Below are positions 1 through 8,282 of a stretch of DNA of 22,771 bases, one piece after another. The translations under genes were made by a program, and so were the position numbers. Source of the DNA: an uncultured Rhizobiaceae group bacterium. GTDB lineage: Bacteria; Pseudomonadota; Alphaproteobacteria; Rhizobiales; Rhizobiaceae. The notes beneath the pieces are model-generated. The model searched no databases. It had not been told where the DNA came from and worked only from the letters and a program-made list of their open reading frames with translations. The stretch lies in NCBI GenBank assembly GCA_938009335.1, contig CALLHT010000159.1, forward strand, positions 1-22,771. The letters run 5' to 3'. Position 1 is the stretch's first letter. Each line of letters starts with the position of its first letter.

Positions 1-1
1 C

Positions 2-592
2 GCGGAGCATCTTTTAACACAGCGCGCAATTGATCAGGCAACGGGCGAGAAGCTTATTGGTCTTATCCGCTGGTGGGAGGACTACACGCTTCGCAATAAG
101 GGTACGATGGATAACAATCCCAGCCCCGGCAACAAGAAAGGCGGACTTACAACGATCCTTGAGAAGTCTCTTGGCGCAGCTGCGAAAGGCGGGACAACAC
201 CTCTTACCGGTGTTTACAAGTATGCCGAACGGGTCACTGCCAAAGGCTTCACGTTTATGGATTCACCTGGCTATGATCCCGCTTCAGTTACCGGACAAAT
301 CGCATCCGGTTGTAATCTGGTTGTCTTCACAACAGGGCGAGGGTCAGCCTTTGGTTCAAAGCCAGCACCGTGCATAAAAGTTGCAACAAACACTCAGATG
401 TATGAACGCATGACAGATGATATGGATATCAATACCGGTGATATGTTGTCTGAAGGTGTTTCTTTGGAAACAAAGGGTGAAGAAATATACAAGCTGCTGA
501 TCGCGATTGCTTCCGGTGAGCAAAGCAAATCTGAGCAGCAAGGCCTCGGAGATTATGAGTTTGTTCCATGGCAAATCGGGGCAACGATGTGA
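2..592 (+). CDS. uxaA: UxaA-family altronate/galactarate dehydratase, C-terminal part (5' end outside window)
   Basis: The reading frame is open from the first bases and ends in TGA, giving the last 196 residues or so of a protein that is usually about 500 residues long. The visible part has the family's conserved elements: NPSPGNKKGGLTT, EKSLGAAAKGGT, then FMDSPGYDP and FTTGRGSAFGS, and a C-terminal tail ending WQIGATM. This is the C-terminal catalytic region of the UxaA/GarD dehydratases, which remove water from D-altronate (to 2-keto-3-deoxygluconate) or from galactarate. The N-terminal SAF domain lies outside the window. Its stop overlaps the next gene, and the operon continues to uxaC-uxuA-uxuB, so altronate dehydratase is the likelier role. 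Galactarate dehydratase cannot be excluded because a GarR-family reductase gene also lies in the operon. Family assignment is secure; substrate is inferred from context. Confidence 0.88.
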   Translation, partial: AEHLLTQRAIDQATGEKLIGLIRWWEDYTLRNKGTMDNNPSPGNKKGGLTTILEKSLGAAAKGGTTPLTGVYKYAERVTAKGFTFMDSPGYDPASVTGQIASGCNLVVFTTGRGSAFGSKPAPCIKVATNTQMYERMTDDMDINTGDMLSEGVSLETKGEEIYKLLIAIASGEQSKSEQQGLGDYEFVPWQIGATM

Positions 593-1653
593 GTGCGGAA
601 CATCGCGAGTTGAATATCGCAGTCATAGGCGCTGGGTTGATTGGAGAGCGGCATGTCCAACTCGTCAACGCGCTTGCCGATTTCAATTTATTCGCGACGG
701 TCGACCCCGTGAACAGGCCGAGTAGTAACGATACAGTCCCTCACTTTGAGAATATTGAAGAATTTCTCGCAGCCTCAGATGGATGTGAAGGGGTTATCAT
801 TGCAACACCAAATCACACGCACAAAAGTATTGCTGAAAAATGCATGCGGAACGGTCTTGCTTGTCTGATTGAAAAACCACTAGCTGCAAACAGCGTGGAT
901 GCAGTAGGAATTTTGAAGGTTTCTGAAGACACTGGCTGTCCTGTTCTTGTGGGCCATCATCGTCGCCATCACGCGGTCAGCCTTCAGTTGAAGGAAATTA
1001 TTGAGAGCGGAAAGCTAGGACGCCTTGTTGGAGCACAGCTCAGTTGGATGCTGCTAAAGCCGGATGAGTATTTCGCAGCGGGGGATTGGCGCACAAAAGC
1101 CGGCGGTGGTCCGGTATGGATCAACCTCATTCATGAGATTGATTTGTTGCGCTTCTTTATGGGTGAAATCACTGAAGTGTCGGCAATGCTCTCGAATGCC
1201 GTAAGAGGAACCGAAGCCGAGGACAGTGGCGTCATCAATATGCGGTTTGAGAATGGCGCGATTGCATCTGCCATTTTGTCAGATACCGCACCATCGCCAT
1301 GGCATTTCGAAGGTGGGTCTGGAGAGAATCCAAACATCGCTCGGACCGGCGAAGATGGGTTGCGTGTTTTTGGAACAAAAGGTGCGATTTCTTTTCCATC
1401 CATGACCTATTGGGCGCATGAGAATGAAGAAGGACACTGGGGCACGCGCATTGATTCATCCACTGTGGCTCAGTCTTCTTCTATGGGCGGCGAAGCAGCA
1501 TTGACTGCACAGCTTACGCACTTTGGCAAAATTATCAGAGACGGCGAAAGCCCACTTGTGAGTGCGCGAGATGGATTGCAAAGTGTGAGGGTTGTTGAAA
1601 CCATACATCGGGCCGCAGTGCCGGGCAAAACAGAACCTGTAGATTTGAATTAA
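589..1653 (+). CDS. Gfo/Idh/MocA family NAD(P)-dependent oxidoreductase
   Basis: The protein begins with a Rossmann fold: the dinucleotide motif GAGLIGERH comes directly after the first strand (NIAVI). It also has the family's EKP signature (LIEKPLAAN), whose lysine contacts cofactor and substrate. The later part fits the C-terminal alpha/beta substrate domain, including GGPVWINLIHEIDLLR, where the histidine is the likely catalytic residue. Members oxidise or reduce sugars, inositols or sugar acids. I chose the GTG at 589 because it overlaps the upstream stop as GTGA and gives a short leader before the Rossmann strand. An in-frame ATG at 568 would add seven residues and a 25-base overlap, but it has no clear ribosome binding site. 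The position inside a hexuronate operon suggests it feeds a uronate or sugar-acid derivative into the pathway. The exact substrate is unknown. Confidence 0.87.
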   Translation: MSAEHRELNIAVIGAGLIGERHVQLVNALADFNLFATVDPVNRPSSNDTVPHFENIEEFLAASDGCEGVIIATPNHTHKSIAEKCMRNGLACLIEKPLAANSVDAVGILKVSEDTGCPVLVGHHRRHHAVSLQLKEIIESGKLGRLVGAQLSWMLLKPDEYFAAGDWRTKAGGGPVWINLIHEIDLLRFFMGEITEVSAMLSNAVRGTEAEDSGVINMRFENGAIASAILSDTAPSPWHFEGGSGENPNIARTGEDGLRVFGTKGAISFPSMTYWAHENEEGHWGTRIDSSTVAQSSSMGGEAALTAQLTHFGKIIRDGESPLVSARDGLQSVRVVETIHRAAVPGKTEPVDLN

Positions 1654-1677
1654 AAACGCCAGTTAGAGGAGTTTAGA

Positions 1678-2562
1678 ATGACGAGATCAACCATCGGATT
1701 TATTGGCCTTGGCCTTATGGGGCGAGCTATGTGCGAGCATATGCTGGATGAAGGGTATGCCCTCAATGTGATGGCAAACCGGTCCCGCGAAGCTGTTGAT
1801 GCAGCAGTTGCACGCGGTGCTATGGAATGCGCAACACCGAAGGAAATTGCGGAAGCAAGCGACATCATCATGCTGTGTGTAGACACGTCTCAATCTGTCG
1901 AGGGCCGTATGTATGGCGACGATGGTATCCTTGCAGGACTATCGGCCGGTAAGGTTGTCATCGATTTTGGCACGTCTCTCCCAGCTTCTACCATCAAGAT
2001 TGGTGAAGATGTTTCCAAGGCTGGCGCGTATTACTTGGATTCACCGATTGGGCGCACGCCATCGCATGCACGCGATGGCTTGCTCAATCTGATGTGTTCC
2101 GGCTCGAAAGAGGGATACGAAAAAGCCGAAGGCATTTTGAAGGTACTGGGAGAAAATGTTTTCTATCTCGGCGATCTTGGTTCCGGTCATACCATTAAAT
2201 TGATCAACAATTTCTTCGGCATGACAGTTGCCAACGCCATGTCTGAAGCCTTTGCAATGGCGGACAAAATGGGCGTCGATCGCAAACAGCTTTATGATGT
2301 CATGTCGGCTGGACCGCTCCATTCCGGGATGATGGATTTTGTTAAAGGATATGCCGTCGACAACGATCCTTCCATGCTCGCTTTTGCGATTAAAAATGCC
2401 GCAAAGGACGTCGGCTATTATTCTCAAATGTCCAAGGACGCTGGTGCGGATTCGATCATGTCCAAGTCCACGCTGCAGGCGTTGGAAACCGCTCGCGATA
2501 AGGGCATGGGAGATGAAATGGTTTCACAGATGTATGACTTTTACAAAAAAGCTCTTAGTTAA
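1678..2562 (+). CDS. beta-hydroxyacid dehydrogenase (HIBADH/GarR family) with a YihU-like GRT substrate loop
   Basis: A 294-residue member of the 3-hydroxyisobutyrate dehydrogenase family, normal in length. The N-terminal NAD(P) motif is FIGLGLMG (Gly10, Gly12, Gly15). The catalytic lysine is in the helix GSGHTIKLINN (Lys174, with Asn177/Asn178). The usual substrate motif DAPVSGG is replaced by DSPIGRTPSHA, with Arg126 where Ser-Gly-Gly would begin. From memory, the sulfolactaldehyde/succinic semialdehyde reductase YihU has a comparable GRT loop, in which arginine contacts the anionic substrate. The start ATG has a good ribosome binding site (AGAGGAG) and follows the Gfo/Idh gene by 24 bases. 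A tartronate semialdehyde reductase-like role would fit sugar-acid catabolism, but the altered loop argues against a simple GarR call. Family is sure; substrate is open. Confidence 0.87.
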   Translation: MTRSTIGFIGLGLMGRAMCEHMLDEGYALNVMANRSREAVDAAVARGAMECATPKEIAEASDIIMLCVDTSQSVEGRMYGDDGILAGLSAGKVVIDFGTSLPASTIKIGEDVSKAGAYYLDSPIGRTPSHARDGLLNLMCSGSKEGYEKAEGILKVLGENVFYLGDLGSGHTIKLINNFFGMTVANAMSEAFAMADKMGVDRKQLYDVMSAGPLHSGMMDFVKGYAVDNDPSMLAFAIKNAAKDVGYYSQMSKDAGADSIMSKSTLQALETARDKGMGDEMVSQMYDFYKKALS

Positions 2563-2583
2563 ATGATCTTGGCGGCCAGATAA

Positions 2584-3498
2584 ATGGCAGTTCTTACTGC
2601 CCGTGCAAATGAGGATCGGCCTCTTTACGGCATCATCCTTATGCTGTTTGCTTTCTTTGCGTTTTCTTTGATTGACGTAAACGCAAAGTGGCTTGCCTTT
2701 ATTGGGCTTCCTGCAATGCAACTTGCCTTCATGAGGTACGCGGGTCATTTCGTGATCTCGACACTTCTAATTTTCCGAGGCGGCGTCGAGCTATCACGGT
2801 TTGGAACGGAGAGGCTAGGCCTAGTGCTGACCCGCGGCGTGTTGTTAATGCTTTCAACGGTCTTTAATTTCATTGCTGTTCAATATCTGCCGCTCACGTT
2901 GACCTCGACCATTTTGTTTTCTGCACCTATCATGATCTGCGCACTTTCCTGGCCATTATTGGGAGAGCGTGTGGGTATCTGGCGCTGGACTGCAATCATG
3001 ATCGGTTTCTGCGGAATCTTGATCGCCATTCGTCCCTTCGACGAAAGCTTTCATTGGGCTGTGATCTTGTCACTTGGAGGCGCGTTTTGTTTTGCGCTTT
3101 ATTCAATCCTGACCCGTAAGCTCTCAGGCATTGTTGCAAGCGATACGATGCAGTTTTATTCGGGCGCAGTTGGAACGTTTGTTCTCTTTCCAATTGCATT
3201 CGGCGTTTGGGAGAATCCAGATACAAGCTTACAGTGGACCCAAATGATTATGCTTGGCGTTTTTGGGTGGATTGGTCATGAGTTTTTAACCCGGGCGCAC
3301 GGATTTGCAACAGCAAGCACGCTTACGCCCTACGGGTATACGTTCATTATTTATATGACGATATGGAGCATGTTGGTGTTTGACCATTTGCCGGATGTGT
3401 GGACCATTATAGGCGCGCTGGTTATTGTTTGCGCGGGCTTGATCATTTGGTTCCGCGAATTAAGGCTGTCACGACAGGCAGCGTCTAAAGGAATGTAG
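2584..3498 (+). CDS. DMT-superfamily (EamA) membrane transporter
   Basis: A 304-residue, strongly hydrophobic protein that fits ten transmembrane helices in two EamA repeats. The first half ends near LLGERVGIWRW, the characteristic end of an EamA repeat, and the second half closes with a hydrophobic helix and a short basic tail (RELRLSRQAASKGM). An in-frame stop lies just upstream of the start ATG. It sits 21 bases after the dehydrogenase gene and 3 bases before uxaC, so it is co-transcribed with the hexuronate enzymes. It may import a uronate or export a pathway by-product. DMT proteins are mostly exporters, and hexuronate importers are more often MFS or TRAP systems, so the direction of transport is uncertain. 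Confidence 0.85.
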   Translation: MAVLTARANEDRPLYGIILMLFAFFAFSLIDVNAKWLAFIGLPAMQLAFMRYAGHFVISTLLIFRGGVELSRFGTERLGLVLTRGVLLMLSTVFNFIAVQYLPLTLTSTILFSAPIMICALSWPLLGERVGIWRWTAIMIGFCGILIAIRPFDESFHWAVILSLGGAFCFALYSILTRKLSGIVASDTMQFYSGAVGTFVLFPIAFGVWENPDTSLQWTQMIMLGVFGWIGHEFLTRAHGFATASTLTPYGYTFIIYMTIWSMLVFDHLPDVWTIIGALVIVCAGLIIWFRELRLSRQAASKGM

Positions 3499-3501
3499 GT
3501 T

Positions 3502-4902
3502 ATGCTGAAGGATGATCGGTTCTTTCCTGCAGAACCTATAACAAGAAGCATTGCTTCACGCTTATATGCGGAGGTGAAAGACTTGTCGCTGGTCTGCCCC
3601 CACGGGCATACAGACCCTTCATGGTTCTCAAAAAACGAACTATTCCCCAATCCTGCACAATTGCTGATTGTTCCAGATCATTACATTCTACGAATGCTCG
3701 TGTCGCAAGGTATTACGCTGAGTGCTTTGGGCGTTGCGCCAAGTGATGGCATCCCCCATGAAACCAACGGAAGAAAGATTTGGCGAGTATTTTCTGAACA
3801 TTATCACCTGTTTCGATCCACCCCGGTTCGCGTGTGGATGGATCATACGCTCTCTACGCTTTTTGACGTGCAGGAACGTCCATCTGCTGAGAATTCAGAC
3901 ACGGTCTATGACGCGATAAGTACCTGTCTCCAATCTGACGCATATCGGCCAAGAGCTTTGTTTGAACGATTTAACATCGAGGTATTGGCCACGACAGACG
4001 GATGCAATGATACTCTTGATGATCACAAATTGATCAAAGGTTCTGATTGGAATGGCAAGGTTATACCCACCTATCGGCCAGACAGTGTTATTGATCCTGA
4101 CTATGAAGGCTTCCATGAAAACATCATTGAGTTGGGTAGTTTAACCGGAGAAGATGTTTCCAGCTGGAACGGTTATCTCAATGCGCATCGGGCGAGGCGC
4201 AGCTACTTCAAAGCCAATGGAGCAACTGCGACCGATCATGGACATCCAAGCGCCCGTACGGAAGATTTTTCGACCTCTGAATGCGAAGCTCTTTACGCAA
4301 GAATTTTGGCTGGTGATAGTACGCCGGAGGAAAATGAAGTCTTTAGAGGGCAAATGCTGACTGAAATGGCAGGCATGAGCATTGAGGATGGACTGGTAAT
4401 GCAGCTGCATCCCGGGTCTCTAAGAAATCATCACCAAGGAATTTTCAAAGCGTTCGGTCGAGACAAAGGGTTCGATATTCCTCAATCTGCTGATTATGTT
4501 TCGAACCTGCGACCGTTGCTTAATCGTCACGGCATGGATCCAAGTCTATCGCTGATACTCTTTACCTTGGATGAAACTGTCTATTCCCGTGAGCTTGCGC
4601 CTCTTGCAGCGGTTTATCCATCTCTGAAACTTGGACCTGCCTGGTGGTTTCATGATAGTCCCGCCGGCATGATGCGATATCGGGAACAGGTCACCGAAAC
4701 AGCAGGTTTCTATAACACTGCAGGGTTTAACGATGATACGCGTGCCTTTCCCTCCATTCCGGCCAGACATGATCTCGCGCGGCGTATAGATTGTGCATTC
4801 TTGGCTCACCAAGTCGCAGAGCACTATCTCGAAGAAGACGAAGCAGCAGAGATTGCCATTGATTTGTCCTACGGCTTGGCAAAACGTGCTTATAATTTAT
4901 GA
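3502..4902 (+). CDS. uxaC: glucuronate isomerase
   Basis: Isomerises D-glucuronate to D-fructuronate, and D-galacturonate to D-tagaturonate, in the cytoplasm. The 466-residue length matches the family (about 470). The amidohydrolase-like metal motif is visible as CPHGHTDPSWF (His34, His36). Other conserved segments are VPDHYILRML, RVWMDHTLSTLF, MQLHPGSLRNHH and WWFHDSP. The start ATG lies three bases after the stop of the transporter gene, with AAAGGA just upstream as a ribosome binding site inside the end of that gene. It is followed after 9 bases by uxuA, so the two are clearly in one operon. Recognised with high confidence. Confidence 0.96.
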   Translation: MLKDDRFFPAEPITRSIASRLYAEVKDLSLVCPHGHTDPSWFSKNELFPNPAQLLIVPDHYILRMLVSQGITLSALGVAPSDGIPHETNGRKIWRVFSEHYHLFRSTPVRVWMDHTLSTLFDVQERPSAENSDTVYDAISTCLQSDAYRPRALFERFNIEVLATTDGCNDTLDDHKLIKGSDWNGKVIPTYRPDSVIDPDYEGFHENIIELGSLTGEDVSSWNGYLNAHRARRSYFKANGATATDHGHPSARTEDFSTSECEALYARILAGDSTPEENEVFRGQMLTEMAGMSIEDGLVMQLHPGSLRNHHQGIFKAFGRDKGFDIPQSADYVSNLRPLLNRHGMDPSLSLILFTLDETVYSRELAPLAAVYPSLKLGPAWWFHDSPAGMMRYREQVTETAGFYNTAGFNDDTRAFPSIPARHDLARRIDCAFLAHQVAEHYLEEDEAAEIAIDLSYGLAKRAYNL

Positions 4903-4911
4903 GGACTTGAT

Positions 4912-6123
4912 ATGCGGCATACGTGGCGATGGTTTGGTGAACATGATGTTGTGGCTCTAGAAGAAATTGAGCAAGCAGGTGCTGTTGGCATTGTCACAGC
5001 TCTGCATCATATCGACAATGGTGACGTCTGGAGCGTCGAAGAGATTAAAAAACGCAAGCGCCAAATCGCGACAAAACACGATGGCAAACGCACGTCTCTT
5101 CATTGGGATGTGGTTGAAAGCTTACCGGTCTCTGAAGATATCAAAAAGCAGGATGGAGATTGGCGCGATCATATTGCAAACTACAAACTCAGTCTTGAAA
5201 ACCTCGCAGCATGTGGCCTCGAAACCGTATGCTACAACTTCATGCCGATCCTTGACTGGACCCGGACTGACCTCGCGTATCGATTGCCAAATAACGCCAC
5301 ATGCATGCGGTTTGATTATATCGATTTTGCCGCTTTTGATCTTCATATCCTAAAACGAGATAACGCCAGCGAAGCGTATTCATCTGAAATTGTGTCAGAA
5401 GCCAAACTTCGCTTTGACGGTTGGAACGAACCCCATCAGAAAAAGCTCGCAAACAATATCGTTGCAGGGCTTCCGGGCGCGAACCAGAGCCTGACCATGA
5501 ACGACATCAAGGCGTTGCTTGCTACCTACGCGGATATTGATGAGCAACGTTTGCGGGACAATTTATTCGCTTTCCTGGAAGAAGTAATACCTACAGCTGA
5601 GCGTCTTGGAATACGGTTGTGTTGTCACCCGGATGATCCTCCTTTTTCCTTGTTGGGATTGCCTCGCATCATGTCTACTGAGCAAGATTATGCGGCGATG
5701 ATTAAGGCAGTCGACAGCCCAGCCAATGGCATCACGCTGTGCTCCGGTTCTTTGGGCGCGCATACAGAAAATGATTTGCCCGGCATGATGAAGCGCCTTG
5801 GCAGTCGTGTCCATTTCTTGCATTTGCGGAATGTGGTTTTAGAGGAGAACAAAACGCCGGGTTCTTTCTATGAAGGTGAGCATCTTGATGGAAATACAGA
5901 CATGGTTGCATTGATTGACGCCATCCTTGATGAAGAAGTAACCCGCAAGGCTGAGGGGCGTGCAGATTGGGAAATTCCGATGCGGCCGGATCATGGCCAA
6001 GATATTCTCGATGATTTGGGTCGCAAGGCTCAACCGGGTTATCCGGCGATTGGTAGGCTAAAGGGGTTGGCAGAACTGCGTGGCGTTGAGCGTGCGCTAG
6101 CATCCGTCAAAGGAATTTCATGA
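4912..6123 (+). CDS. uxuA: mannonate dehydratase
   Basis: Dehydrates D-mannonate to 2-keto-3-deoxy-D-gluconate with a divalent metal (Fe or Mn in characterised homologues). The protein has 403 residues, close to the usual 390-400. The TIM-barrel fold starts MRHTWRWFGEHD, and ALHHI and WDVVESLPV follow. The metal-binding residues are visible in the motifs CCHPDDPP (His), LCSGSLGA (Cys), HFLHLRNV (His) and MRPDHG (Asp). The start has GAGGA about seven bases upstream. Its stop overlaps the uxuB start as ATGA, implying coupled translation. High confidence. Confidence 0.96.
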   Translation: MRHTWRWFGEHDVVALEEIEQAGAVGIVTALHHIDNGDVWSVEEIKKRKRQIATKHDGKRTSLHWDVVESLPVSEDIKKQDGDWRDHIANYKLSLENLAACGLETVCYNFMPILDWTRTDLAYRLPNNATCMRFDYIDFAAFDLHILKRDNASEAYSSEIVSEAKLRFDGWNEPHQKKLANNIVAGLPGANQSLTMNDIKALLATYADIDEQRLRDNLFAFLEEVIPTAERLGIRLCCHPDDPPFSLLGLPRIMSTEQDYAAMIKAVDSPANGITLCSGSLGAHTENDLPGMMKRLGSRVHFLHLRNVVLEENKTPGSFYEGEHLDGNTDMVALIDAILDEEVTRKAEGRADWEIPMRPDHGQDILDDLGRKAQPGYPAIGRLKGLAELRGVERALASVKGIS

Positions 6124-7589
6124 ATCGGTTGAATTCCTCTTCTCTGTTGTTAGACCACATTGCGGGTAGCGAAGTCGACTTTTCCAGCCATGGGTTGGGC
6201 ATCGTTCACTTTGGGGTTGGCGCATTTCATCGCGCACATCAGGCCGTTTACACACATGATGTTCTAGAAAAACATGGCGGCGATTGGCGGATTTTCGGTG
6301 TGAGCCTTCAAAGCACGCATGCGGCTGATCAACTGAACGCACAGGATGGGATGTATACGTTGGCGATACGAGGCGGCGGGGAAACCTCTTATCGCATTAT
6401 AAAGAGCATTGCGCATGTTGAGGCGGCCTCTCAAGGGAAGAAACGCATCTATGAAATGCTTGCGGCTCCCAGGACTCGTATTGTCAGCATGACGGTCACA
6501 GAAAAAGCATATGGCATTGTACGCGATACGGGTCGAGTAGATCCTGCACATCCAGCGATAAAACACGATCTGGAAAACCCTGAAGACCCGATAGGCATTT
6601 TGGGCTTTTTAGTCAAAGGTCTCAAGGAGCGCAAAGAACTCGGGTTGAAACCTTATACCGTGTTGTGTTGCGACAACCTCCCACAGAATGGCGATTTAGT
6701 GCAAAGCGGTATCTTAGATTTCGTGAACCGCCTGGGAGAGCCGGAACTGATTGATTGGATTGAAGCCCACGGTGCGTTTCCTAACACGATGGTTGATCGC
6801 ATAACCCCGGCGATGCAGCCTGAACTATTGAAAGAAGTCTCATCAGTCATTGGGCACAACGATACGATGCCGGTTGAAACTGAGCCATTCTCGCAATGGG
6901 TTATTGAAGATCATTTTTCGGATGGCAGGCCTCAATGGGAAGAGGCGGGCGTTTCATTCACGAAAGACGTGGCGCCGTACGAAGAAATGAAGCTTCGAAT
7001 GTTAAATGGTGCGCATTCGTTGATTGCCTATGTGGGATTTTTGTGCGGCAAGAAATATGTTCGCGATGTCATGGCTGACGAACGAATGGCGCGGTTGGTG
7101 GACGAGCACATTTTAGCGGCGGCAAAGACGCTGAAACCGCTTGGAAACATCGATCTCGACGCGTACAGGCGAGAGCTGATAGAGCGATTCAGAAATCCGA
7201 GTATTGCCCATGAAACATTTCAGATCGCCATGGATGGCTCTCAGAAAATGCCGCAACGCATTTTTGCGCCTGCTGCAGATGCTCTTTCTAGAGGTCTTTC
7301 GATTGAGCCATTTGCATTTGCAACCGCTACATGGATTCGATTTTGTGCGGGTATACATGAAAATGGAGAGCGGTACGACATTATTGATCCGCGTGGCGAA
7401 GAACTTGTCTCTACGTTTAAATGTGGGAAGCAATCTACTTTGACCATATGCGAGGCTTTTTTTGAGATTCCTGACCTTTTTCCTGCAGTACTGGCCAATG
7501 ACAGCATATGGAAAGCAGAAACGGCTAAATGGTTAGATATGTTTATTTGCGAGGGTGTACTGACCGTGCTGCAACACGCAACGGACTAA
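6120..7589 (+). CDS. uxuB: fructuronate reductase (mannitol dehydrogenase family)
   Basis: Reduces D-fructuronate to D-mannonate with NADH, the step between UxaC and UxuA. The 489-residue length fits the long-chain polyol dehydrogenase family. The N-terminal domain shows HFGVGAFHRAHQA. The family's catalytic signature is seen in KLRMLNGAHS (Lys, Asn and His in the Kx5-NxxH arrangement). AAGGAA lies just before the ATG, which overlaps the uxuA stop by four bases. Tagaturonate reductase (UxaB) belongs to the same superfamily, and no separate uxaB is visible, so this enzyme might serve both branches. It is the last gene of the operon and converges with livF after only six bases. Confidence 0.93.
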   Translation: MNRLNSSSLLLDHIAGSEVDFSSHGLGIVHFGVGAFHRAHQAVYTHDVLEKHGGDWRIFGVSLQSTHAADQLNAQDGMYTLAIRGGGETSYRIIKSIAHVEAASQGKKRIYEMLAAPRTRIVSMTVTEKAYGIVRDTGRVDPAHPAIKHDLENPEDPIGILGFLVKGLKERKELGLKPYTVLCCDNLPQNGDLVQSGILDFVNRLGEPELIDWIEAHGAFPNTMVDRITPAMQPELLKEVSSVIGHNDTMPVETEPFSQWVIEDHFSDGRPQWEEAGVSFTKDVAPYEEMKLRMLNGAHSLIAYVGFLCGKKYVRDVMADERMARLVDEHILAAAKTLKPLGNIDLDAYRRELIERFRNPSIAHETFQIAMDGSQKMPQRIFAPAADALSRGLSIEPFAFATATWIRFCAGIHENGERYDIIDPRGEELVSTFKCGKQSTLTICEAFFEIPDLFPAVLANDSIWKAETAKWLDMFICEGVLTVLQHATD

Positions 7590-7595
7590 AGAATC

Positions 7596-8282
7596 CTAAA
7601 CGCCAATAAACTGCTCGGTTACGTCCGCGCTCAATTCACTCATCGTTCCTTGCCAGACCGTAATTCCTCGTTCCAGAATGACAGCGCTGTCGCACACCGA
7701 CTTCAGCTCTTTGACAGATTTATCAATCACCAGGATTGAGAGGCCTGTTTCCTGCTTAAGCTTTGCAATCACAGACCAGATTTCTTGCCGAACAAGCGGC
7801 GCCAGCCCTTCGGTTGCTTCATCAAGGATCAATAATCTGGGATTTGTCATCAGAGCGCGGCCTATCGCCAACATTTGCTGCTCGCCACCGGATAGTGACG
7901 AGGCGACCTGATTGACCCGCTCGCCCAAGCGAGGGAACAATTCCACGACTGAGCGCATATTCCAAACACCTGCTCGGGCGGCTGAAAGAAGGTTTTCCGA
8001 CACCGTGAGATCTTTAAAACACCGCCTCCCCTCCGGCACGAGGCCAATGCCTAAAAGGGCTGCTTTATGGCTTGGAACCTTCGTTAAGTCAGCGCCTGCA
8101 AACACGACCTCGCCTTGCGATTTCATCATGCGTGAGATGCACCGGACCGTGGTGCTTTTGCCCATTCCGTTTCGTCCCATTAGCGCTACAACCTCGCCCT
8201 CGTTTACGCTGAGGCTTACATCGAACAAAGCCTGTATCGCACCATAGGAAGCGGTAAGATGTTGGACGGAAAGCAAACTCAT
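7596..8282 (-). CDS. livF: LivF-type ABC transporter ATP-binding protein
   Basis: A cytoplasmic ATPase of the branched-chain-amino-acid-type (HAAT) importers. It has 228 residues. Visible motifs are Walker A GRNGMGKST, the Q-loop region, the ABC signature LSGGEQQM, and Walker B LLILDEATEGLAP. The short form without a long insert, with GLVPEGRRCFKDLTV, is typical of LivF rather than LivG. Its ATG overlaps the livG stop as ATGA, so the two ATPases are translationally coupled. It is the last gene of the operon. The ligand cannot be inferred from the ATPase. Confidence 0.92.
   Translation of the reverse strand: MSLLSVQHLTASYGAIQALFDVSLSVNEGEVVALMGRNGMGKSTTVRCISRMMKSQGEVVFAGADLTKVPSHKAALLGIGLVPEGRRCFKDLTVSENLLSAARAGVWNMRSVVELFPRLGERVNQVASSLSGGEQQMLAIGRALMTNPRLLILDEATEGLAPLVRQEIWSVIAKLKQETGLSILVIDKSVKELKSVCDSAVILERGITVWQGTMSELSADVTEQFIGV

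Noticed and set aside
30..377. Open frame of 115 codons at the window start
   Set aside because: It overlaps the clearly conserved UxaA-family frame and its translation has no family resemblance.
568..588. ATG at 568 as the start of the Gfo/Idh gene
   Set aside because: Possible, but it has no ribosome binding site and overlaps the upstream gene by 25 bases; the GTG at 589 overlaps the stop as GTGA and gives a normal N-terminus.
7590..7595. A terminator between convergent uxuB and livF
   Set aside because: Only six bases separate the stops and I see no hairpin with a T run; termination probably lies inside the opposing genes.
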